NCBI GenBank assembly: GCA_964583155.1 | Contig: CAZOUY010000006.1 | Span: 20,158 to 84,157, forward strand | Reading direction: 5' to 3' | Length of the DNA stretch: 64,000 bases | Source: CAG-826 sp964583155 | GTDB lineage: Bacteria; Bacillota_I; Bacilli_A; RFN20; CAG-826 | Shown: one piece after another, positions 17,205 through 25,285 of the stretch | Position numbering within the stretch: the stretch's first letter is position 1 | Layout of the letters: each line of letters starts with the position of its first letter | Translations under genes and position numbers: made by a program | Notes under the pieces: generated by a model | Told to the model about the DNA's origin: nothing | Seen by the model: only the letters and a program-made list of their open reading frames with translations | Databases searched by the model: none

Positions 17205-18990
17205 AGGAATTATATTCGATCTAGATGGTGTCTTAGTTTTTACTGATCAATTCCATTATCAGGCTTGGAAAAGAATCGCAGATGAGGAAGGCATTGAATT
17301 TAATGAAGAGATTAATAATCGCTTGCGCGGTGTTTCGCGCATGGATTCATTAAAAATCATCTTGGAAAAGGCTTCAAAAAAGTATACCAAAGAAGAAATG
17401 GAGTCATTATGCAATCAAAAGAATGAGTACTATCGCGAATTATTATCGCAACTAAGCCCGGAATCCATCGATAATGAAACACGCGAATTATTAAAATATT
17501 TGAAAAAATCTGAGATTCTCCTAGCGATTGGATCGGTAAGTAAAAATACCCGTTTTATCTTAGAGAAGACAGGATTATTGGATTATTTTGATGTCGTGGT
17601 TGATGGAAATATGATTACTAAATCGAAACCTGATCCCGAAGTATATTTAAAAGCGCAAAGCCTTCTCGCGTTGGCGAAAGAAGAAGTTTTAGTGGTCGAG
17701 GATGCCGTTGCCGGAATTCAAGCAGGACATCTTGCCGGCATTAAAACCGTCGGTATTGGCGATGCAGCAAAATTTTCTCTTACCGATTATCCTATCAGCA
17801 AATTGACCGAGATTATCGATATCGCCGCGCAAGGGATTGTTATTCGCCACTTAGGAAAGGTATATCCCAATGGCCATGAAGCCGTAAAGGATTTTAATCT
17901 AGAAATCGATGATAAAGAATTTGTGGTCTTTGTCGGACCATCAGGATGCGGAAAATCGACCGTCTTAAGGATGATTGCGGGCCTTGAGGAGATAACATCA
18001 GGTGAATTATATATTGATGGTGTTCTTTCCAATAATAAGGAATCCAAAGACCGCAATATTGCGATGGTATTCCAGAATTATGCTCTTTACCCCCATTATA
18101 CGGTGCGTACAAATATCGGCTTCCCACTCTTAATTGAAAAGATTCCTTGGAAGAAAAAATTTGACTTTAAATATCGCAAAGAGCGAAAAGCCGAAATCAA
18201 TAAGCGCATCGAAGAGGTTGCCAGTAAAATAGGCCTAAGCGAATATTTAGATCGTAAGCCTAAATTCTTATCTGGAGGCCAAAGACAACGAGTAGCGCTC
18301 GGAAGGGCCATCATTCGTAATCCACGCTGTTTCCTTTTAGATGAGCCCTTAAGCAATTTGGATGCTAAGATGCGATCACAGATGCGTTCGGAAATATCTA
18401 AGCTTCACAAAGAATTGCAGAAGACCTTTATTTACGTTACTCATGATCAAGTGGAAGCGATGACCATGGGAAGCAAAATCGTCGTTATGAAGTTAGGTGT
18501 TATTCAACAGGTGGCTTCACCTACCGAATTATTTAATCATCCCTTAAATCTTTTTGTCGCCTCTTTTATTGGTTCACCACAAATGAATTTTATTAAATTG
18601 AAGCTGAGCAAGAAGAGAAATAATCTCTATTTGTCCTCGGATCATTTTACGCTGATGATTCCTAAAAATATCCAAAAGGCCGTTGATATGAGCTTTATTG
18701 ATCAAGAAGTGATTTTGGGGATTAGACCAAAGGCGATCAAATCACAATTCGATTTAGGCTATGATGAGAAAAATAGAATCGCGGTTACCGCGGTCATTGC
18801 CGAACAGTTAGGAGATGACACTTTGTTATATACTCGTATGGCGGGTCAAGAAAATGACATCATTTTATCGACCAATCCCGATGCTAAAATCGAGTTAAAT
18901 GAAGAGCTTTATATCTCGATCGATCTCACTCATATGTGCCTTTTTGATGAAGAAAGTGAAAAGACAATCATCGATTACAAGCTTTTATAA
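17197..18990 (+). CDS. Fusion: beta-phosphoglucomutase + sugar ABC transporter ATPase (PgmB-MsmK)
   Basis: One 597-residue frame holds two complete proteins. Residues 1 to about 210 are a HAD-type beta-phosphoglucomutase: DLDGVLVFTDQFHYQAW, LRGVSRMDSL, SKPDPEVYLKA and VVEDAVAGIQAG, converting beta-glucose-1-phosphate to glucose-6-phosphate. Residues from about 212 are an MsmX/MalK-type ATPase: Walker A GPSGCGKST (about 245-253), signature LSGGQRQR (358-365), Walker B FLLDEP with D382/E383, switch His in THDQ, then a regulatory TOBE-like tail. The junction reads IIDIAAQGIVIRHLGKVYPN, with no linker and no in-frame Met before the P-loop. AAGGAGG precedes ATG 17197. Both parts look active. This ties the importer's motor to the last step of the pathway; whether the chain is processed is unknown. 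Confidence 0.92.
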   Translation: MIKGIIFDLDGVLVFTDQFHYQAWKRIADEEGIEFNEEINNRLRGVSRMDSLKIILEKASKKYTKEEMESLCNQKNEYYRELLSQLSPESIDNETRELLKYLKKSEILLAIGSVSKNTRFILEKTGLLDYFDVVVDGNMITKSKPDPEVYLKAQSLLALAKEEVLVVEDAVAGIQAGHLAGIKTVGIGDAAKFSLTDYPISKLTEIIDIAAQGIVIRHLGKVYPNGHEAVKDFNLEIDDKEFVVFVGPSGCGKSTVLRMIAGLEEITSGELYIDGVLSNNKESKDRNIAMVFQNYALYPHYTVRTNIGFPLLIEKIPWKKKFDFKYRKERKAEINKRIEEVASKIGLSEYLDRKPKFLSGGQRQRVALGRAIIRNPRCFLLDEPLSNLDAKMRSQMRSEISKLHKELQKTFIYVTHDQVEAMTMGSKIVVMKLGVIQQVASPTELFNHPLNLFVASFIGSPQMNFIKLKLSKKRNNLYLSSDHFTLMIPKNIQKAVDMSFIDQEVILGIRPKAIKSQFDLGYDEKNRIAVTAVIAEQLGDDTLLYTRMAGQENDIILSTNPDAKIELNEELYISIDLTHMCLFDEESEKTIIDYKLL

Positions 18991-18999
18991 TTTATAAAG

Positions 19000-19031
19000 A
19001 AAGGATCAGTGCTAATCTCTGATCTTTTTTT
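19000..19031 (+). terminator. Terminator of the alpha-glucoside operon
   Basis: GATCAG and CTGATC arms enclose TGCTAATCT and are followed by seven T, shortly after the fusion gene's stop. Confidence 0.85.
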
Positions 19032-19148
19032 ATGGGAAGCAAACCAAATATATTCTCATATAATGTCCATCTTTACGCATAGATTTAAACATAAGATAGC
19101 GGGAATTCCAATCTATCTAGAAGAGCACTAAAGAGGTATGAATAATCT

Positions 19149-19373
19149 ATGAAAGCATCGGAGATGAAAATAGGACAAGAGGGTGTCATTCAAGCGGTAT
19201 TGGGGACGGGGAGCACTCGACATCGTCTTTTAGAAATGGGAATCATTCCCGGGACATCGCTTAGGATGATAAAAAAAGCCCCTTTTGGCGACCCTATTCA
19301 AATCCAAATTCGTAATTTCTATCTCTCAATTCGCATGAGTGATGCGGAGATGATCATGATTGAGGTTAAATGA
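19149..19373 (+). CDS. feoA: FeoA, ferrous iron transport accessory protein
   Basis: This 74-residue SH3-like protein has the family pattern: GVIQAVLGTGSTRHRLLEMG, then GTSLRMIKKAPFGDPIQI and a C-terminal LSIRMSDAEMI. FeoA helps FeoB take up Fe(II), probably at its cytoplasmic face. AAAGAGGTATG lies upstream, and TATAAT at 19059-19064 is a plausible -10. No clear Fur box was seen. It overlaps feoB by 4 bases. Confidence 0.93.
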   Translation: MKASEMKIGQEGVIQAVLGTGSTRHRLLEMGIIPGTSLRMIKKAPFGDPIQIQIRNFYLSIRMSDAEMIMIEVK

Positions 19374-21373
19374 TGAAAGTTGCGTTAGTCGGTAATCAAA
19401 ATTGTGGCAAGACGACGCTTTTTAATGCTTTGACCGGTGCTCATCAACATGTCGGTAATTTTCCAGGAGTGACAGTCGACGTCAAGGTGGGATTTTTAAA
19501 ACAGAATCAGAGCATTGCAATAGTCGATTTACCGGGAATCTATTCCTTGTCTCCGTATTCTCATGAGGAAATAATTGCTCGCGATTACATCGTTAATGAA
19601 AAGCCGGATCTTATTGTCAATATCATCGATGCCACCAATATCGAAAGAAGCCTCTATTTGTCGCTTCAATTAATGGAATTAGGTCTTCCGATGCTACTAG
19701 CGTTAAATATGATAGATGAAGTCCGGAATTCCGGTAATTCGATCGATATAAAAGCCTTTGAAAAAAAGATTGGTGTCCAAGTGGTTTCGCTATCGGCTAT
19801 CAAGGATGAGGGCATTACGGATCTGGTTTCTCATATTGAAAGGATCGGTAATGAGCATTCTCTTCCTTCAAAAAGGAATTTTTATTTTTCATCTAAGGCG
19901 ACTAATCGAGCCATTCATGCGACGATGAATTTGATCAAGAAACGTTGCTTAATGGCGGATTACCCTCTTCAATATGCCTCCACACGTTTAATTGAAGGGG
20001 ATGAAATTCTCGAGAAGCAACTTCAACTATCCGATAGTGAAAAGCGATCATTGGGCGATATAATTCTTAAAATGGAAAAAGAAACGGGCCTAGATCGGCA
20101 AGCTACTTTGGCTATAGTTCGCTACGATTTTATTGAGGAAATCACCAACGATATTGTTTTAAGAACAAATACGTTGACCAAAGAGCAGCTATTATCGAAG
20201 CGAATCGATTGCCTTTTGACCAATAAATGGCTGGCATTTCCGCTTTTCATTCTTATAATGGGGTTAGTTTTTTATCTTTCTTTTGGGCTCATCGGCTATT
20301 ATCTTTCACAATGGTTTGATTCTTTCCTTCATTTTATTGTTCAAGGCATCGATAGCCTTTTCATATCCTTTCGAATCAATGATGCTATGAGAAGTCTGAT
20401 TGTCGACGGAATTTTAAATGGTATTAATTCAGTATTAGCGTTTCTTCCCACCATTGTCGTGTTATTTTTCTTTTTATCTTTGCTTGAAGATTCAGGCTAT
20501 ATGGCGCGTATCGCCTTTATCATGGATAAGCCTCTTCAGAGAATCGGATTATCGGGCCGTAGCTTCGTGCCGCTTCTTATCGGCTTTGGTTGCTCGGTTC
20601 CTGCAGTTATGGCTACGCGAACGTTAACATCAAAGCGAGATAAGATGTTAACAATATTTGCGATTCCTTTCATGTCTTGTAGCGCTAAGCTCCCAATTTA
20701 TTCGGTTCTCACATCCGCTTTTTTTGGCGCTAATTCCGTATGGGTGATGATTTTATTATATATAACGGGTATTGCTATGAGCATCTTCCTTTTAGCCCTT
20801 TTTCAGGCCATAAAAAAAGAAAAGTCCACCTCTTTTATTTTAGAACTGCCATCTTATCGAATGCCGAGCTTAAAATCCACGTTTTTGTTAATGAAAGAGA
20901 AGGCACAGGATTTTATCAAAAAAGCCTTCAGTGTCATCTTTATCGCGACCGTGGTTATTTGGTTTTTGCAAAGCTTTGATTGGCGATTTAATTATGTGAG
21001 TGATAATTCGCAATCGATTTTAGGAATAGTAGCGGCCCGTATTGCCCCTCTTTTTAAACCACTGGGCTTAAACGATTGGCGGTTGGTTTCCGCTTTAATG
21101 GCGGGCTTAAGTGCGAAAGAAGCAGTGGTTTCGAGCTTAGAGGTGCTGATAGGAGGGAATCTATCAGTCGTTTTACCATCGACTTATACATCTCTTCAAG
21201 GATTATCATTATTGGTTTTTATTCTGCTTTATATGCCATGTATTGCTACTTTTGCGACCATACGTCAAGAATTGCATTCTACCAAATGGACCATATTGTA
21301 TATGATGGGCCAAACGGGCTTGGCCTATTTTATATCTTTGGTAATCTATCAGATAGGACTTTTAATAATATGA
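19370..21373 (+). CDS. feoB: FeoB, ferrous iron transporter with N-terminal GTPase
   Basis: This 667-residue protein starts with a G domain: P-loop GNQNCGKTTLFN (about residues 8-19), Thr switch region GNFPGVTVDVK, DLPG, and NMIDE as the guanine-specifying motif. Two gate-type membrane regions follow, with LEDSGYMAR, GRSFVPLLIGFGCSVPA and GLSAKEAVVSSLE. It imports Fe(II) across the membrane. Two ATGs (19370, 19373) are adjacent; either could be used, and 19370 overlaps the feoA stop. Length is typical of Gram-positive FeoB. Confidence 0.96.
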   Translation: MMKVALVGNQNCGKTTLFNALTGAHQHVGNFPGVTVDVKVGFLKQNQSIAIVDLPGIYSLSPYSHEEIIARDYIVNEKPDLIVNIIDATNIERSLYLSLQLMELGLPMLLALNMIDEVRNSGNSIDIKAFEKKIGVQVVSLSAIKDEGITDLVSHIERIGNEHSLPSKRNFYFSSKATNRAIHATMNLIKKRCLMADYPLQYASTRLIEGDEILEKQLQLSDSEKRSLGDIILKMEKETGLDRQATLAIVRYDFIEEITNDIVLRTNTLTKEQLLSKRIDCLLTNKWLAFPLFILIMGLVFYLSFGLIGYYLSQWFDSFLHFIVQGIDSLFISFRINDAMRSLIVDGILNGINSVLAFLPTIVVLFFFLSLLEDSGYMARIAFIMDKPLQRIGLSGRSFVPLLIGFGCSVPAVMATRTLTSKRDKMLTIFAIPFMSCSAKLPIYSVLTSAFFGANSVWVMILLYITGIAMSIFLLALFQAIKKEKSTSFILELPSYRMPSLKSTFLLMKEKAQDFIKKAFSVIFIATVVIWFLQSFDWRFNYVSDNSQSILGIVAARIAPLFKPLGLNDWRLVSALMAGLSAKEAVVSSLEVLIGGNLSVVLPSTYTSLQGLSLLVFILLYMPCIATFATIRQELHSTKWTILYMMGQTGLAYFISLVIYQIGLLII

Positions 21374-21534
21374 GATGGAGCGATTATGTATTGCTATCAT
21401 TGTTAGCTATAGCTTTGGCTCGGGCGATAATATATTGCTTCAAAAGCTCGAGCATTAATTGCCGATATTGCGATAAATATTATCAATGTCCCTTCAAAAG
21501 CCGCTCATGCACTAAAAGAAAGCAAAAACGATAA
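21370..21534 (+). CDS. FeoB-associated Cys-rich membrane protein
   Basis: This 54-residue protein starts inside the feoB stop (ATGA overlap). One membrane helix, about residues 5-22 (DYVLLSLLAIALARAIIYCF), is followed by a short basic tail with five Cys, CRYCDKYYQCPFKSRSC. Small proteins of this layout usually follow feoB in Firmicutes and are thought to stabilise or donate iron to the transporter. Function here is inferred from position and layout. Confidence 0.8.
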   Translation: MRWSDYVLLSLLAIALARAIIYCFKSSSINCRYCDKYYQCPFKSRSCTKRKQKR

Positions 21535-21577
21535 ATAAATTCGACAATTGTTCACATTCTAAAATTGAGGAATATTT

Positions 21578-22322
21578 ATGAAAAAAACAATTAGCTATAG
21601 TTTGAAATTTACGATTATCGAATTAGGAATCATCGCAATTATTCTTAAGAGCCATGAAAGCTATCCCTTTATCAAAAATCCCTACCTAATGTTCACGCTT
21701 CAAAGCTGTCTTTTTTTTATTGATAATGACGATTGTGCGTTTGGTAATCGATATTTTGCTTGATAAGCAAAGTATCAAGCGCCTTCCAAAGCTATTTTCT
21801 GTTATGGAAATGATTGCCATTTGCGCGATCAGCGTGACCTTCATGATTTACAATTTTATTCTGACACCTATCTTAATAGCTAAGGGAGAGTGGCATATGA
21901 TTTTATCTTTTCCCAGCCTATGCTTGCATATCATCATTCCCATCGTTTCTTTGATTAATTATCTTATATTGGAAAATCACGCTTTGATATCGAAAAAAAG
22001 TATTCTCTGGAGCGGCACTTTTTCTTTATATTATCTAGCCTTTGTTCTCGTATGTAATACGTTGAATGTCGTATTCAATAATAGTGAAGGAAATGATAAG
22101 TATTTTCCATATTTTTTTATGAACTATTATGATCATGGATGGTTTAGAATCGGCCATTCCTTTGAAGAAATAGGACTATTTTATTGGATGATCATCATCG
22201 TTGGTGGCTCTTGTCTTTTAGGATTAATATTTTATATGACCATTTATCCGCGGATGGAACGTGTTAAAGAGGCGCGAATTGATCATCTTTTGATTACCAT
22301 GGATGAAGGGGAACGCTACTAA
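21578..22322 (+). pseudogene. Pr6Pr-like multi-pass membrane protein split by a frameshift at a T8 run
   Basis: The first frame (from ATG 21578) reads into a run of eight T at 21711-21718 and stops at about 21763. The rest (to 22322) is open in the next frame. With seven T, one frame of about 247 residues results, continuous through LFLLIMTIVRLVIDILLDK. That protein would have about six membrane helices. FTLQSC near the second helix, MIYNFILTP and YPFIKNPY recall the Pr6Pr/FAR-17a-like membrane family of Bacilli and Mollicutes; that link is tentative. Causes may be sequencing error, slippage-based on/off switching or true decay. The rest of the frame shows no other lesion. Confidence 0.65.
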
Positions 22323-22418
22323 AATGATTATTTTTTCTCATTGAATTATTATTTAGATAATTTATTATATAATTAAATTAATAGTATAATAGTTACTTAA
22401 GATAGGGGAGAGGAGCAA

Positions 22419-25175
22419 GTGAAGAAAAGAGGTTATAAAATATGGCGAGTACTTGTTGCCGTAGGCTATTTTCTTTGTGTTGCCATCATTATTATTGAAT
22501 CATGTCTTAATGGTCAAATCTCTTCCGATCATAGTGATAAGGTGGGCGGGGCTCTGGCTAATATTGTTAATGATATCGGTGGTGATCAAACCATCGCTAT
22601 TGAACCGACTTCTCTTATTATCAAGAATAAGATTAAAGAAGCACAAGTGGGCGATAATTATCAAATGGAAGTCGAAACATTGCCCGAAAATGTCACCTAT
22701 CAAGCGACTAATTATTTATCGACCAATAAAGAAGTAGCCACTGTTTCCTCATCCGGACTTATATCCTTTTTAAAGGCCGGCCTTGTAACGATTATGGCTC
22801 AAAATGATTATAATCAAGAAATAGTTGATGCGATGGAAGTATTGGTGTCTAATGTGGAGCTAGACGATATAACTTGTTCTATCAATGCCGAAATGGATGA
22901 TAATGAAAATTATATTCTTTATCTCGATAGCGAGGTTGACTATTATTTGTCTACGGCTTTTTTACCTTCTAATACCACCTTTGCGCAAATAGAGTATGAT
23001 ATTAATCCCAAAAACTTTTTATCGATCAATAATGACGGTCTTATTATTCCATTAAATTATTCCCATCACGAGGTAACGACGATTACAACGAAGGTCGGAA
23101 ATATCGAAAAGAATCTCCGAGTTTTGGTTGACACTCATGCGATAACTCATCTTACTTCTATAGCGGTTCAAGATGATGTCATCTATAAAACACAAACCAA
23201 GGCCATCACCATCGATTATTCTCCTAATAATGCCTCTTTTTTAGATGTCGAATTATTCTCATCTAACGAGGATGTTGTCGAAATAGTGGATAGTCATAGC
23301 TATCGTGGATTAAAAGAAGGCGTATCAACTATTCTCGTTTCTTCTTTAGCTTATCCTTCAATCTCCTGTTCTTTTGAGGTTCGCGTGGAAAAACAACCAC
23401 TACTGCATGATTTTACGATGGAAGAAGAAATGGAATTAGTGGTTGGAAGAACCGCGCAAATCGAAATCACAAAGACCGATCCTATATATGCCGATACTTC
23501 GAATGCTGTTTATCGAAGTAAGGATGAAGATCTTATTAGCGCTGCTGATGATGGAATAATATCGGCCCTAAAAGAGGGGGTTACGACAGTTTCTGTTGAA
23601 ATCAATGGTGTCATAAAAGAAATGATAATTAATGTGCTTCCCCGAATTGATGATATTGATGCTTTATCGATCGAATACGATGTCAATGAACCATATATTA
23701 TTAGGAATCAAGAAAGAATTGATCTTTGGTCATTATTAGGAGAAGTAAAGTATTATAAGAATCAAGAAATGGTGATTCCTCAAAATCAAGATTTAACATT
23801 CATTTCAAGTGATGAGCAGGTGGCGATCGTTCAGCAAGAGGAATTGCTTATTAAAAGCAGCGGGAAAATCTTTCTTTCCATCTATCATCCTTCATCAGGT
23901 CTCTTCTATAAGGATTATCTACCGATTGTCGCTATTTTTTCATCTCAAGTGGCGGTTGATAATGAAGTGAAGGATTTAACGTTATTGACGATGAATGTCC
24001 AAGAAAGCCTCACTCTATCGATTCTCGATTCGAGTGAAAATAGTGATTATCAAATTACCATTCCTTCTGAGATGAATGGCAGTCTTTTAATTGAGAAAAC
24101 GGATTCTCATACTTTTTTGTTAAAGGCGCTATCGAAGGGCGAAGGTACATTATCTCTCGATTTATCAATGGATGGTCAGGTATACGATCGGAAAATTATC
24201 AAATTAGCAATCAGCCATATTTATGGGGAATCCTTGTATACCACAGCCTTTGATTATTTAAAAGGGGAAGATATCGCAATTGTCGATCATCATCTCACGA
24301 TGTATTTAAATGATGAAATTGGCTTAAAAAGCTCGTTATCATATAATGCAACAATAGCGGAAATCAGCTATTTATCCAATAATAATGATGTTTTAGAGAT
24401 TCAGCCAAATGGTAGATTAAAAGCGAAAAAGATAGGAGAGGCAACGATTTCTATTTTTGATAATGCTCCGTTGCGTGATGGGCTTTCATCGCGTGCCGAG
24501 GATTATCTTGTTATCACTATCTATCATCGAATTCTGCTTGATTATGATCATCCCTTTATAACAAAAGGAATGGAATATAATTCCAAAAGCGATGAGTATA
24601 CCCTTATGAACGGACACTCCGCGTCATTAAATATGAACTTCTTAGAAGGCACATCTTTTTTTGAAGTTCATTATTCTTCAAGCGATGAAAAGATCGCTAA
24701 AATCGGATCGGATGGCACTATTAATCCGTTTAAAGCCGGTGTGACCACCATCACGATGACCTGTAATGATGGAATGTCAGAACCCATTGAAATGACTATT
24801 ACTTTGCGAGTTCGTCCGCAAAAAGCGATTCAAGATCTTAGTAGTTTTTTAAGCAAAGTGCGCAAGGATATAGGTCATTTTGGAGCTTTCCTCGTTTTGG
24901 GATTATTTTCGACTTTTTTCTATTTCATGATTTTCTCCTCCAAAAAACAGCAATGGCTTGCCATAGTTTTGAATCTGTTCCAAGGAATTGGCATTGCTTT
25001 TCTTACGGAATTTATCCAAACGATGGTTCCGGGACGATATGGCACAATATCGGATGTTATTCTAGATTCGATGGGATTCCTTTGTTCCGCTTTAATCTTA
25101 TCAATTGCTCTTTTTATCTTAAAAAGGAAGAAATTAAAAGAACAACATCGTATTGATGATTTATCAGCAAAGTAA
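22419..25175 (+). CDS. VanZ-like membrane protein with a large inserted block of Ig-like (Big2-type) repeats
   Basis: The 918-residue protein starts with GTG behind AGGGGAGAGGAG. Residues 8-27 form a membrane helix followed by SCLNGQISSDHS, like the start of VanZ proteins. About 780 extracellular residues then carry roughly seven to eight Ig-like repeats, several showing the Big2 signature: NKEVATVSSSGLISFLKAG, EKIAKIGSDGTINPFKAG. From about residue 810 come the remaining VanZ parts: KDIGHFGAFLVLG, LTEFIQTMVPGRYG and SDVILDSMG. The repeats therefore sit between helix 1 and helix 2 of a VanZ fold. Such a protein could link the membrane to the wall or other surface glycans. Function of VanZ domains outside teicoplanin resistance is unclear. 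Confidence 0.78.
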   Translation: MKKRGYKIWRVLVAVGYFLCVAIIIIESCLNGQISSDHSDKVGGALANIVNDIGGDQTIAIEPTSLIIKNKIKEAQVGDNYQMEVETLPENVTYQATNYLSTNKEVATVSSSGLISFLKAGLVTIMAQNDYNQEIVDAMEVLVSNVELDDITCSINAEMDDNENYILYLDSEVDYYLSTAFLPSNTTFAQIEYDINPKNFLSINNDGLIIPLNYSHHEVTTITTKVGNIEKNLRVLVDTHAITHLTSIAVQDDVIYKTQTKAITIDYSPNNASFLDVELFSSNEDVVEIVDSHSYRGLKEGVSTILVSSLAYPSISCSFEVRVEKQPLLHDFTMEEEMELVVGRTAQIEITKTDPIYADTSNAVYRSKDEDLISAADDGIISALKEGVTTVSVEINGVIKEMIINVLPRIDDIDALSIEYDVNEPYIIRNQERIDLWSLLGEVKYYKNQEMVIPQNQDLTFISSDEQVAIVQQEELLIKSSGKIFLSIYHPSSGLFYKDYLPIVAIFSSQVAVDNEVKDLTLLTMNVQESLTLSILDSSENSDYQITIPSEMNGSLLIEKTDSHTFLLKALSKGEGTLSLDLSMDGQVYDRKIIKLAISHIYGESLYTTAFDYLKGEDIAIVDHHLTMYLNDEIGLKSSLSYNATIAEISYLSNNNDVLEIQPNGRLKAKKIGEATISIFDNAPLRDGLSSRAEDYLVITIYHRILLDYDHPFITKGMEYNSKSDEYTLMNGHSASLNMNFLEGTSFFEVHYSSSDEKIAKIGSDGTINPFKAGVTTITMTCNDGMSEPIEMTITLRVRPQKAIQDLSSFLSKVRKDIGHFGAFLVLGLFSTFFYFMIFSSKKQQWLAIVLNLFQGIGIAFLTEFIQTMVPGRYGTISDVILDSMGFLCSALILSIALFILKRKKLKEQHRIDDLSAK

Positions 25176-25285
25176 GACTCAAATCCATATAATAAAATGA
25201 ATCATTTCAATGTACATCTCTTTTAAAATATGCTATATATAATAATATAAAATTAGATTTTTATTAAAAGGAGTATATTCGCATT

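Noticed and set aside
18301..18306. Possible AGG-to-Met codon reassignment, known from some uncultured gut Bacilli
   Set aside because: The codon at 18304 is AGG at the conserved Arg of the LGRA motif after the ABC signature, so AGG is read as Arg here. TGA also works as a normal stop (feoB, feoA).
21076..21369. Long frame that extends the FeoB-associated protein upstream inside feoB
   Set aside because: It overlaps feoB in another frame; ATG 21370 with the ATGA overlap gives the expected small membrane protein.
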